DNA of 64,000 nucleotides from Aciduricibacillus chroicocephali (GTDB taxonomy: Bacteria; Bacillota; Bacilli; Bacillales; Amphibacillaceae): positions 510,001 to 574,000 of the forward strand of contig NZ_CP129113.1 in the NCBI RefSeq assembly GCF_030762805.1, read 5' to 3'. Positions 11,421-19,475 of the stretch are shown in pieces. A model generated the notes under the pieces. The model had not been told where the DNA came from. It saw nothing but the letters and a program-made list of their open reading frames with translations, and ran no database searches. The translations under genes and the position numbers were made by a program. Within the stretch, counting starts at the first letter, position 1, and each line of letters starts with the position of its first letter.

Positions 11421-11478
11421 TTTATTTTTAATTAATAGTTTGAGGCCAAATGTAGTCATACTATTAATTAAAAATAAA
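11421..11478. repeat. 19-bp perfect inverted repeat
   Basis: TTTATTTTTAATTAATAGT recurs as its exact reverse complement after a 20-base spacer. It lies between the integrase remnant and the large nuclease-NTPase gene. It could form a terminator-like hairpin (there is an additional T tract on the left side) or be a protein-binding or terminal repeat of the element. The rest of the 11,002-11,663 gap outside this repeat and the integrase remnant shows no coding potential. Confidence 0.7.
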
Positions 11479-11663
11479 TTGTAACTTGTTGTACTTTTAT
11501 ATAACTGTTTAATTGACCAATTTACTGAGTAGTAATAGATTGATACAATATCTTACGAATAGATTTAAATGCTTTTTACTTTTGTCCATAGATAGCTAAT
11601 TAATTATATAATGCTAAATACTACTGATACATAGCGATTTGCTGGAACATAGGAGTGGGGATA

Positions 11664-14600
11664 ATGAATTGGACAAACTTTAAAACACATAACCAGGCAC
11701 CAACTCAAGCATTTGAAACCTTCTGTATACAACTTTTTGAAAGATGGGTAAGGAGAACCTATAAAGATAAGTTAAAAAACTTCTATGTTGTTAATGGAGC
11801 GGGGGGAGATGGAGGAGTCGAGGCCTACGCTGAATTACAGAGTGACGAAATTGTTGCAGTCCAAGCTAAATGGTTTCCTAACAAAATAGAGGATCAACAA
11901 ATAAGACAGATAAAATCCTCCATTGAAACTGCAATGAGCGTTCGCTCTAACATTATATCATACACAGTATGCATACCAAGAGACCTTGGTAATGAAACTG
12001 GTAGGGGAGGAAACAGTGAACAAAGCCGATGGGATAGTATGGAGAGTGATATTCTCGATACTTACATCAATTTAGAATTAATGCTTTGGAATGAAAGTAG
12101 TCTCACTACCGAGTTACAACAATCTGGTAATGAAGGTATAAGGAAATTTTGGTTTGAAAGCGAAGAGTTTGATTTTGATTTTTTGAAAAGGCGTTTTGAT
12201 TTAATGATGGCTGGCTGGTTAAAAGAACGTTATATTCCAAGTTTGCATGCTCAGGGAAGGATAGAACAAACCCTTGAAGGGTTATTAATTTCAGCTAATT
12301 TTAGAGAGGGGGCTCTTTTTTACATAAAGGATATAAAAAGCAAAATGGAAATTGCTAAACAGGAGTTAGAAATAGCTTTAGATGATATAGAAATTATTCC
12401 TGTTAAAAAGCAAAACGTTGCAAGATCCATATTAGAGTCGATAGAAAAATATATTTTATTATTATATAAGTTAGAAGATGCTTTAATAAAAGGCTTGTAT
12501 ATAGATGAATATATTGAACCAGAGTCAATAAATTTTTCTGAGTTTAAACAGATATTAGAAGAATCCCCTAGTTCAAGTAGAGAAATTGCACGCTTGCAGT
12601 TAACTAAAGCAATGAATGAATTAGATGTAGGACCTTTGGTTTTTGACCAGATATGGCAAATAGGTAAAGCGTTAGAAAGGCACAATACCATAATTACAGG
12701 TCAACCTGGAACCGGAAAGACGCATGGTATTACGGACATTATAAGTAAAAGGCTGTCTAATGGTTACCCTAGTATCCTTATAAGAGCTAAAGACGTTAGG
12801 GCAAGTGAAGGGTGGGGTTCAATACTTAGACAGGCATTAGGACTTTCAAGTGCTTGGTCTGAAGAGGAGCTTTTCTCCGCTTTGGAGTCTACGGCAATTA
12901 GAGCACATGTAAATAGAATATATAATAAAGATAATAAGCATGATTTGGAAATTGAAGAGACCACTTTCCTAATGGCTGTTGACGGTATAGAAGAATCAGT
13001 TGAATTAGACGCCTGGAGGAATCGTTTAGGGGAACTAGACCAGATCTTAATAACTCACCAGAAAATTAGGTTCTGTATAATGGCTAGACCATACGTTTTT
13101 GAGAATAAGCCCTTGCCACTAAGTAAAGTAAACCTTGTTAAGATTAGGGATGAGGGTGACGTTCCAGTTAGTTATATTTTTGATGAGTATATATCAACTT
13201 ATAATATCGATGTAACAGAAGTACCTTGGGTTCGTTTTACTCTAAAGACCCCATTGGCTTTAAGACTTTTTTGTGAAATTTACGCCGGGAAAACTTTAAG
13301 AGAAAATGATTCGATTAAGACAACTGTTGCTCATTTATTATTAGCTAAAATAATGAAAATTGATAATGAAGTTAAGGGAGCAATAAACGGTAGGTGGTAT
13401 CAATCAGATAAAGTTATATTAAAGGGATTAACAAAATTAGTAAAAATATTATTAACGAGTAGCAGTATTTCTCGTACAAAGGTTATTAAGGTATTATATG
13501 ATGCGCAAAGTCCAGAAGGTTTAATAACCTTAAGTGAAGCCGCTCAGATTTTAGATTATCTAGTTAAGTATGGATTGATTTATGAATCTATAAATTACGA
13601 TGAAAGTGACCCTTTAAGTGATCATGAAACAGATTATAATGCAGCTATCCAACCTTTAATGGATTTCCTAATAGCAAGGGAAGCTATTATTGAATGTGAA
13701 GCGGAAGGGTTTAAATATTTACCTGAATATCTTAAAGAGTTACCTGCAGCACTCAATATGGCTGCTTTACAGCTTTTTATGGATTACAACTTATTTATTG
13801 GCAAAGAGCTAAACTTTGAAGGTGGACTAGAGGATGAACTATTAGACCAGATACGTTGGTTTGTTCTTGCAAATTCTCCAATAAATCTAACTGAGGAATA
13901 TAAGGATTGGGTTAAAGAATGTTTAACAACATCAACGGCCAGAAGTAGAAGTGCTATAAAATCACTTATTATTCCGGTAGCAAGTGTACCGAATCACCCG
14001 GTTGGACCACTACTGTTACATGAAACTCTAATGGAGTATCCATCTCCTGCTGAACGAGATATTATTTGGTCAGTACCCGATGACATACCTAGCGCTGGAG
14101 GAGAGAGGCATCCTATTAGTGAGATATTTAGACTTCTACCACAGCAAAAAAGTAATGGGTTACCTTTAATTGTTGCTTGGAGTTTAACATCTGTGGAAGA
14201 AATAGTTATAGAAAATAGTAAAATTCAATTAACAGAGTGGGGCTCTAAAAATGTTAGTGAATTATTAAAGCTATTAGATAGAGTTTTCGAATCAAATGAT
14301 CCTCAAATGCTACAGGAACTAGTGAATGTTATCTATGGTGTTTCTTGTCTTATAAGGGATATTTCCCAGCTCGAAAAGTTAGCAAACTGGGTTCATGAAA
14401 ATATATTCTCTAGGATTCAATGTTATAAAAATGCAATAATTCGTCAATGTGCAAGAGGAGTTATCGAAAGAGCCGTGCTATTCGGAGCGGTAGAAGAAAA
14501 TATACTAACTTTTTCACGCCCACCTTATTCACATAACAATGAACTCTTGCCTATAGATGAATCTGCAGCATTAAAGGTAACTCAAGAGCAAGGTAGGGGT

Positions 14601-15920
14601 TGGGGGATAACTCCTATTACATCTGATTTAGCTTGGTATGTAATTAAAAAAGGATATGAACCGTTCTTCGAGAATAACCCGATAACAAGCTCTAAATCTT
14701 CTGAAGCTATAGAGCATTTATCAAAATATGATATAGAAAATTTAACACCGAATGCGTGGGCAATTGGGGCTGCTATTGAGATAATAAAGGGTTATGGTTG
14801 GAGTGAGACTAGATTTCTAAATTCAGAAGACGGAATTGACACTGCAATCATAAGAAAATATCAAAGGGCAACTCACGGAAGTAAAAGTACAATTACAACA
14901 ATTGCAGAAAAATATGTTTGGATTGCTGTTTTTGAACTATTAGGCTATTTATCAGATAGACTACCAATATTAGATCAATTTTCAGAGATTATATCTTTCA
15001 AGGTAGTTGACGATTACTTCATTCTAATTAATACAAATAATTCAGCATATAATTTAACTGTTCAGAAGGAAGGACCTTATAAACAATGGTTCTTACCAAA
15101 TAGTTTAACACCAACAGTCCATTTCATTGATTCTGACCCGATTACTCAAATCAATGAGTGGGTAGAAAATGCTGAGACACCAAACATAATTGAGTGGATT
15201 TTACCTACATACGAAAATCTTCCAATATTAAAAAGTGATGAGTTAGCTGGTGAATGGATCTCTCTAAATGGTTTTACGGCGCTTACCGAAAGAGAGTCTG
15301 GTGGTGAATCCTTGTTTTGGATAAATACGTTTTTAATAAAAAATGAGGATAAAAGTGAACTGGACAAGGTTAAAAAGGGACTAGAAACTATGGATAGTTT
15401 AGATGGATTTTATGGAAGTATAGCTAGCAAAACATATATGTCACCTGCTGATGTCATATGGATACCTTGGTTACAAGAGGTATACAACTTGAACAGAGTG
15501 GATATTCAAGATGGTGAAAATATGAGTCGATATTTAGGAGTAAAGGCAGGGATAGTAAGCGTTACGGATTCTACGCTTGATGGTGAGGTAAGTACAAATT
15601 TGCCCTCTAAGGATATTCGCCAAGCGTTATCAATTACAGATTTATTAGGTTATAAATATATTGATGAAAAGAATAAAGTAAAAGGGTTTTATACTGCTAC
15701 TGGAATATCATATCAAGATGAGCAAAAAATGCTTTTCGTTAGGAAAGAAGTATTAGACGAAATTATCCCACTTGGATATAGTATCATTTGGGGTGTAAGG
15801 CTTCTACGCAAACCTAGTGCAAGAACGCTAGAGAAGCATAGAGATATCGCATTAAAACAAATTGATAAATACTGGATTGTAAACCATGAAGAGGACTGGA
15901 AGATTCATGAAATAATTTGA
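11664..15920 (+). CDS. Avs-like nuclease-STAND NTPase, putative anti-phage sensor
   Basis: This large protein (1,418 residues from the ATG with an AGGAG site; a GTG three codons earlier is possible) has three visible parts. Residues about 15-75 look like a PD-(D/E)XK nuclease: Glu18 in FETF, then GAGGDGGVE at 45-53 and VQAK with Gln67 and Lys69. A P-loop NTPase follows, with Walker A GQPGTGKTHG at 346-355, a Walker B-like FLMAVDGIEE near 435-444 and TPLALRLFCEIYAG near 528, a motif typical of STAND/NACHT proteins. Residues about 600-1,418 match nothing I recognise and are probably a repeat-rich sensor region. Avs proteins combine a nuclease with a STAND NTPase and a C-terminal sensor for phage proteins; assignment here is inference. 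The gene is AT-rich and isolated within the groEL-linked island. Confidence 0.72.
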   Translation: MNWTNFKTHNQAPTQAFETFCIQLFERWVRRTYKDKLKNFYVVNGAGGDGGVEAYAELQSDEIVAVQAKWFPNKIEDQQIRQIKSSIETAMSVRSNIISYTVCIPRDLGNETGRGGNSEQSRWDSMESDILDTYINLELMLWNESSLTTELQQSGNEGIRKFWFESEEFDFDFLKRRFDLMMAGWLKERYIPSLHAQGRIEQTLEGLLISANFREGALFYIKDIKSKMEIAKQELEIALDDIEIIPVKKQNVARSILESIEKYILLLYKLEDALIKGLYIDEYIEPESINFSEFKQILEESPSSSREIARLQLTKAMNELDVGPLVFDQIWQIGKALERHNTIITGQPGTGKTHGITDIISKRLSNGYPSILIRAKDVRASEGWGSILRQALGLSSAWSEEELFSALESTAIRAHVNRIYNKDNKHDLEIEETTFLMAVDGIEESVELDAWRNRLGELDQILITHQKIRFCIMARPYVFENKPLPLSKVNLVKIRDEGDVPVSYIFDEYISTYNIDVTEVPWVRFTLKTPLALRLFCEIYAGKTLRENDSIKTTVAHLLLAKIMKIDNEVKGAINGRWYQSDKVILKGLTKLVKILLTSSSISRTKVIKVLYDAQSPEGLITLSEAAQILDYLVKYGLIYESINYDESDPLSDHETDYNAAIQPLMDFLIAREAIIECEAEGFKYLPEYLKELPAALNMAALQLFMDYNLFIGKELNFEGGLEDELLDQIRWFVLANSPINLTEEYKDWVKECLTTSTARSRSAIKSLIIPVASVPNHPVGPLLLHETLMEYPSPAERDIIWSVPDDIPSAGGERHPISEIFRLLPQQKSNGLPLIVAWSLTSVEEIVIENSKIQLTEWGSKNVSELLKLLDRVFESNDPQMLQELVNVIYGVSCLIRDISQLEKLANWVHENIFSRIQCYKNAIIRQCARGVIERAVLFGAVEENILTFSRPPYSHNNELLPIDESAALKVTQEQGRGWGITPITSDLAWYVIKKGYEPFFENNPITSSKSSEAIEHLSKYDIENLTPNAWAIGAAIEIIKGYGWSETRFLNSEDGIDTAIIRKYQRATHGSKSTITTIAEKYVWIAVFELLGYLSDRLPILDQFSEIISFKVVDDYFILINTNNSAYNLTVQKEGPYKQWFLPNSLTPTVHFIDSDPITQINEWVENAETPNIIEWILPTYENLPILKSDELAGEWISLNGFTALTERESGGESLFWINTFLIKNEDKSELDKVKKGLETMDSLDGFYGSIASKTYMSPADVIWIPWLQEVYNLNRVDIQDGENMSRYLGVKAGIVSVTDSTLDGEVSTNLPSKDIRQALSITDLLGYKYIDEKNKVKGFYTATGISYQDEQKMLFVRKEVLDEIIPLGYSIIWGVRLLRKPSARTLEKHRDIALKQIDKYWIVNHEEDWKIHEII

Positions 15921-16177
15921 TGTTCAGCGAGAATTTCTTAGTAGGATAAATAGAAAAGGTGACAAATAAAATCCTCTTTTATCTTTAGTGATTTCTAGTT
16001 AACCCTATAATAAGCGTTATACACGTATTCTAAAAAGCAAAAGGGTAATATAAATTTATATTAAGTAGTTAATTTACGTTAAAAATGTTACCCCTATGAT
16101 TTGAAAAAAGCTTTTGCTGATGCGAAATAATTAACTTACATTAATTCACATTAAACATGTTGAATTCCACTGGACTA
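15921..16177. other. AT-rich non-coding gap with small repeats
   Basis: No gene is visible. The gap holds an 18-base AT palindrome (TAATATAAATTTATATTA at 16046-16063) and, just before the groEL-tail copy, two closely spaced ACATTAA heptamers (around 16137-16155). Repeats of this type beside an attachment site can be integrase arm sites, but here that is only a guess. Confidence 0.4.
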
Positions 16178-16197
16178 ATGGGCGGCATGATGTAATA
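16178..16197 (+). other. groEL 3'-end copy, putative attachment-site remnant
   Basis: ATGGGCGGCATGATGTAA encodes Met-Gly-Gly-Met-Met-stop, as in the typical groEL C-terminus. GGAATGATGTAAT at the real groEL end matches GGCATGATGTAAT here in 12 of 13 positions. No other groEL sequence precedes it. A second integrase remnant starts about 100 bases further on, the same spacing as at the intact groEL end. This fits an att site left between two elements that inserted in tandem. The match is short, so chance is not excluded. Confidence 0.55.
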
Positions 16198-16279
16198 ACC
16201 TATTTAAACCCTGTTATATCAAGAGTTTGATAAGGTACATCAGCTCCATGCTAACATTTTGCTAGTATAGATTATTTGA

Positions 16280-16325
16280 GACTTCTCATTAGTTGATCAA
16301 ACTTCTGAGAAGTCCTTTTTTATTT
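16280..16325 (+). terminator. Terminator-like hairpin
   Basis: GACTTCTCA pairs perfectly with TGAGAAGTC across a 17-base loop, followed by CTTTTTTATTT. It overlaps the 3' end of the second integrase remnant on the opposite strand. It could stop transcription coming from the large NTPase gene. Confidence 0.6.
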
Positions 16326-16446
16326 CTTTAGTTACATGAGGATAGATATTTAGAATTGAATCCTCGTTTAAGTGATCCAGTCGGTTCATGATTTGTTCCA
16401 ATCCAATACCTGCATCTGCAAGTAGTGAAGATATCTTTAGATGTAA
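16297..16446 (-). pseudogene. Tyrosine integrase remnant, right copy
   Basis: Reverse-strand translation gives HLKISSLLADAGIGLEQIM, then NRLDHLNEDSILNIYPHV and TKEIKKDFSEV with a stop. This is the C-terminus of a tyrosine recombinase: the SLLADAG helix, an LGH-like LDH and the nucleophile Tyr in NIYPHV. It is clearly related to the left remnant (shared NED, PHV/LHV, TKE-KK) but not identical, so the two come from related, not duplicated, integrases. The catalytic Arg region and everything upstream are lost. The stop is about 100 bases past the groEL-tail copy. Confidence 0.78.
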
Positions 16447-16632
16447 AACTTGAATACTTATATCGTTTTCTTGTTAAAAATCATAGAGGAACTGTAGTTA
16501 AATTAATTATAGATGCCAATATAGAACAAGGAGAAAGAAATAAAGGATATTGGGGAAAAGTGGAGGAAAATATAACTATTTGTCGAATCTATATAAAGGT
16601 GATATTACCTATTATATAGAGGGGGAATAATT

Positions 16633-18387
16633 GTGAAGCTTACTAAATTGTTAATTTACAATTTTAGGTCGATTGGTGGGGATGAATTAAATCCAGGGGT
16701 TGTAATTGATTTCGACAATGTAAACGTTATAAATCTCATTGGTCAAAATAATGCAGGGAAATCATCCATCCTATATGCTTACGATTACTTTGTAACTAGT
16801 GGAAAAACAGTAACAAATAGCGATTTTCATAAAAATGGAGATGCTCCTATTATTATTGAAGCCTGGTTAAAAGCTGAGACTTCTGAAGAAGCTGAGCTAC
16901 CAGCACTAAAGAATTGGGTAAGTAAGGATAAAACTGAGAAAGAGCTTTATAATGTTGCAAAGTATAGAAAAGTATGGACTAAAGGAAATAAAAATGGAGA
17001 AAAATATACTTATAGCTTTGAAAATCAACAATGGGTTAAGGGAGGTGCAGGAGGGTTTGATCAACATTTGCAAAAAGCTTGTCCTACACCTATTTGGCTT
17101 AGAGGACTAGATTCAGTGGAAATAATTTTGGAGAACGTTCAAAAATTAATAAAGGAACAGGTACTGAATCGAGCTACGGAATTTAAGCGTTATAAAATAA
17201 TTGAAGAACAATTAAAAGAGCTTAGAAAAGAAATAATTGATGATGAGTATTCTCAAAAAATTCAAAGTCGACTTACTGAATTAATGCAAGAAACATTTCC
17301 TGAATTAGAAGTTTCATTATTCGGCAATGAAAAGGATAACCTTGGAAAAAAATTACCAAATTTTATAGATACCGAAATAAACTTTTCCTCAAATGAGCAA
17401 TCTTATGCTGTTCATATGGATAACCATGGGCACGGGGTTCGTAGGCAATTTCTGTTCAATTCTATCAGAGGTTTAAATGATGTATTTAATGAAATCAGTA
17501 AGGCTAAGGCAAAAAGAGACCAAGATTTGATAGCTGGCTTAAGTTTTGATCAAACTTCCAATAAATCTAAAATGTTGCTCATCGAAGAACCTGAATTATT
17601 TTTACATCCTCAGTCAGTAAGAATGTTTTCAAGCGTATTATATGATTTAGTTGAAAACCCCAATTTTCAAATTATCTCAGCAACACATTCCCCTGTAATG
17701 ATAGACTTGAGTAGAGATCACACCACGCTGATTAGAACTGAAATTAAAAATGGAGAAACATCTGTTTACCAAGTGAAAGATAATATTTTTGATAAAGATG
17801 AGAAAGAGCAAATTAAGATGTTAAATAATTTTAATCCTTATGTGTGTGAAGCTTTCTTTGCGGACCATGTCGTTTTGGTTGAGGGAGATACGGAGGCGAT
17901 TGTGTATCGAGAAGTGTTGAAAAATATGGTAGAGGAAGACATTGTTGGTATACAAAATGTACCCTTAATTGTAAATTGTGGATCAAAAATGAATATACCT
18001 GCTTTTCAAAAGGTTTTGAGACACTTTAATATTCCGTATTTCGTAATTCATGATTTGGACTATACTTATAAAAGCAACGGACATAAGAATGCTGCATGGA
18101 CATTAAATGAAAGGATTTATGAGGAGATAATGGAGCATAACAAGGAAGGAAAAATAAAAGCTAAAAGATACATAATGGATCGAAATTTTGAATCCCAACA
18201 TAATTATGAACATACATCAAGCTTAGGAAAACCATTATCGGCACACCGATTAGCTGCAAGCTGGGATGTGAAAAATGAATCAATACCGGGTATCGAAGCT
18301 ATTCGTATGTGTCTAGGTTTAACTGAACAAAAAATATTTGACCAAGAATGGGTTGAATTAAAGAGGACTGAAAAGGTTGTGAACTAG
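16633..18387 (+). CDS. OLD-family ATP-dependent endonuclease (AAA + TOPRIM)
   Basis: OLD proteins join an ABC-type ATPase to a TOPRIM nuclease and serve in phage exclusion and defence (P2 OLD, GajA of Gabija). Walker A GQNNAGKSS is at residues 37-45, the signature-like HGVRRQFLF lies in the middle, and MLLIEEPELFLHP is Walker B followed by the switch ATHSPVMIDL. The TOPRIM domain shows VVLVEGDTEA (Glu417) and HDLDY (Asp474, Asp476). The 584-residue length is close to GajA. The start is GTG with a GAGGGGG site. No GajB-type helicase is next to it, so it is best called a stand-alone (class 1-like) OLD nuclease. It is AT-rich and lies in the second unit of the island. Confidence 0.88.
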   Translation: MKLTKLLIYNFRSIGGDELNPGVVIDFDNVNVINLIGQNNAGKSSILYAYDYFVTSGKTVTNSDFHKNGDAPIIIEAWLKAETSEEAELPALKNWVSKDKTEKELYNVAKYRKVWTKGNKNGEKYTYSFENQQWVKGGAGGFDQHLQKACPTPIWLRGLDSVEIILENVQKLIKEQVLNRATEFKRYKIIEEQLKELRKEIIDDEYSQKIQSRLTELMQETFPELEVSLFGNEKDNLGKKLPNFIDTEINFSSNEQSYAVHMDNHGHGVRRQFLFNSIRGLNDVFNEISKAKAKRDQDLIAGLSFDQTSNKSKMLLIEEPELFLHPQSVRMFSSVLYDLVENPNFQIISATHSPVMIDLSRDHTTLIRTEIKNGETSVYQVKDNIFDKDEKEQIKMLNNFNPYVCEAFFADHVVLVEGDTEAIVYREVLKNMVEEDIVGIQNVPLIVNCGSKMNIPAFQKVLRHFNIPYFVIHDLDYTYKSNGHKNAAWTLNERIYEEIMEHNKEGKIKAKRYIMDRNFESQHNYEHTSSLGKPLSAHRLAASWDVKNESIPGIEAIRMCLGLTEQKIFDQEWVELKRTEKVVN

Positions 18388-18603
18388 GGTAGAGTATGAA
18401 TTCTAAAAATTCATAGTTGAAGACCATTTTCAGATTTGCTTTTTATTATTAAAGGGTAATATGAGGTAGGAGAAAATCATGTTGGCATTTTGCTAAATCA
18501 ATGCAACAAAAGACTTCAAGATGTTTTACATTAGAAATTCTGAATCATGTAAGAATATGGTGCAATTCAGGATAGACGGATTACTGATTTTAATCCAACT
18601 GAA

Positions 18604-18644
18604 AACCTGTCTATCCCATCTTAGGTGGATGGGATAGACGGGTT
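18604..18644. repeat. 17-bp hairpin without a T tract
   Basis: AACCTGTCTATCCCATC pairs with GATGGGATAGACGGGTT through 16 Watson-Crick pairs and one G-T pair, with a seven-base loop. No T tract follows directly on either strand; a long T run begins some 30 bases later on the plus strand. Part of the arm, GGATAGACGG, also occurs at about 18572. The 306-base gap between the OLD gene and ridA contains nothing else I can identify. It may mark the right edge of the island. Confidence 0.6.
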
Positions 18645-18694
18645 ATATTATGGGAGAAAGGATGCTGATAATCTTTTTTTTTATCAACTTATAT

Positions 18695-19159
18695 CTATTG
18701 TTTAACCGCAATAACAAAATCAATTTCCACCGGCGTGTTACTAGGAAGCTCTGCTACACCAATTGCAGCGCGAGCGTGACGACCTTTGTCACCAAAGATC
18801 TTCACAAGCAGTTCTGATGCTGTATTCAGTGTCTTGGAATACTCTGAGTAACCGGGAGCAGCCTGAACATAACCCGTCATCTTCAAAACTTGCTCTACAT
18901 TATCAAGACTTCCAACAGCTTCCTTGATGCAACTAAGACCTTTCAAAACACAGTATTCCGCTAGTTCCTGAGCCTGTTCAATCGTTACATCTTTACCGAC
19001 TTTCCCCGGGTAAGGTACTTTTCCATCAATTCTTGGTACTTGTCCGCTAACATAAGCAAGTCCCTGGTGAATGGCTACAGAAACGAAAGGAGTCGCTCCG
19101 CTCCCAGCCTCTGGCAATGTCAGACCCAATTCTTCTAAACGACGTTCGATTTCACTCAT
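18695..19159 (-). CDS. RidA/YjgF-family protein, long variant
   Basis: RidA-family proteins form trimers; the archetype hydrolyses reactive enamines and imines made by PLP enzymes. The 154-residue protein has the fold's LAYVSGQVPRIDG strand and the C-terminal GRHARAAIGVAELPSNTPVEIDF, where the Arg of HARAA corresponds to the catalytic arginine of RidA. It belongs to the longer subgroup with an ERRLEELGLTLP start rather than to canonical RidA, so its substrate is unknown. The ATG has GGAGGG about ten bases upstream. It is the first ordinary gene after the island; a second, canonical RidA lies at 27.5 kb. Confidence 0.85.
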   Translation of the reverse strand: MSEIERRLEELGLTLPEAGSGATPFVSVAIHQGLAYVSGQVPRIDGKVPYPGKVGKDVTIEQAQELAEYCVLKGLSCIKEAVGSLDNVEQVLKMTGYVQAAPGYSEYSKTLNTASELLVKIFGDKGRHARAAIGVAELPSNTPVEIDFVIAVKQ

Positions 19160-19350
19160 AATTTTAAAATCCCTCCACAATGTTTGTTAATACTAAATTA
19201 TACTATTGGCAGATAATTTCAAGAATTAACTGGCGCATATGCCCAAGCCTTGTAAATCTATAACAACACAGAATCATTGTTTCATGGCCTTTATATTTTC
19301 GCTTAGCGATACTTTATTGTAATTCCAATTACCTGTATATTAACTTTATA

Positions 19351-19379
19351 TTCAATTAAAATAGTTCAAATGGTATAAT
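19351..19379 (+). promoter_or_regulatory. Promoter of the lipoprotein gene
   Basis: TTCAAT and TATAAT are 17 bases apart, and the -10 box is extended by TGG. It lies about 95 bases before the lipoprotein start. The rest of the gap back to ridA shows no coding sequence. Confidence 0.6.
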
Positions 19380-19475
19380 GTTCGAGTGTTTTATTCAAGA
19401 AAACTGGACCTCTTTTATATAAAACTCAGTTAAGGAACTTGGTCAGTCAAAAATTAATGGAATGGTGGAAGGCAA

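Noticed and set aside
16425-16619. 64-codon open frame just before the OLD gene
   Set aside because: It starts with GTG without a ribosome site, overlaps the integrase remnant on the other strand and matches nothing I know. It may be debris of the element.
16633-18387. Complete Gabija system
   Set aside because: GajA-like features are present, but no UvrD/GajB-type helicase gene lies within the next several kilobases on either side.
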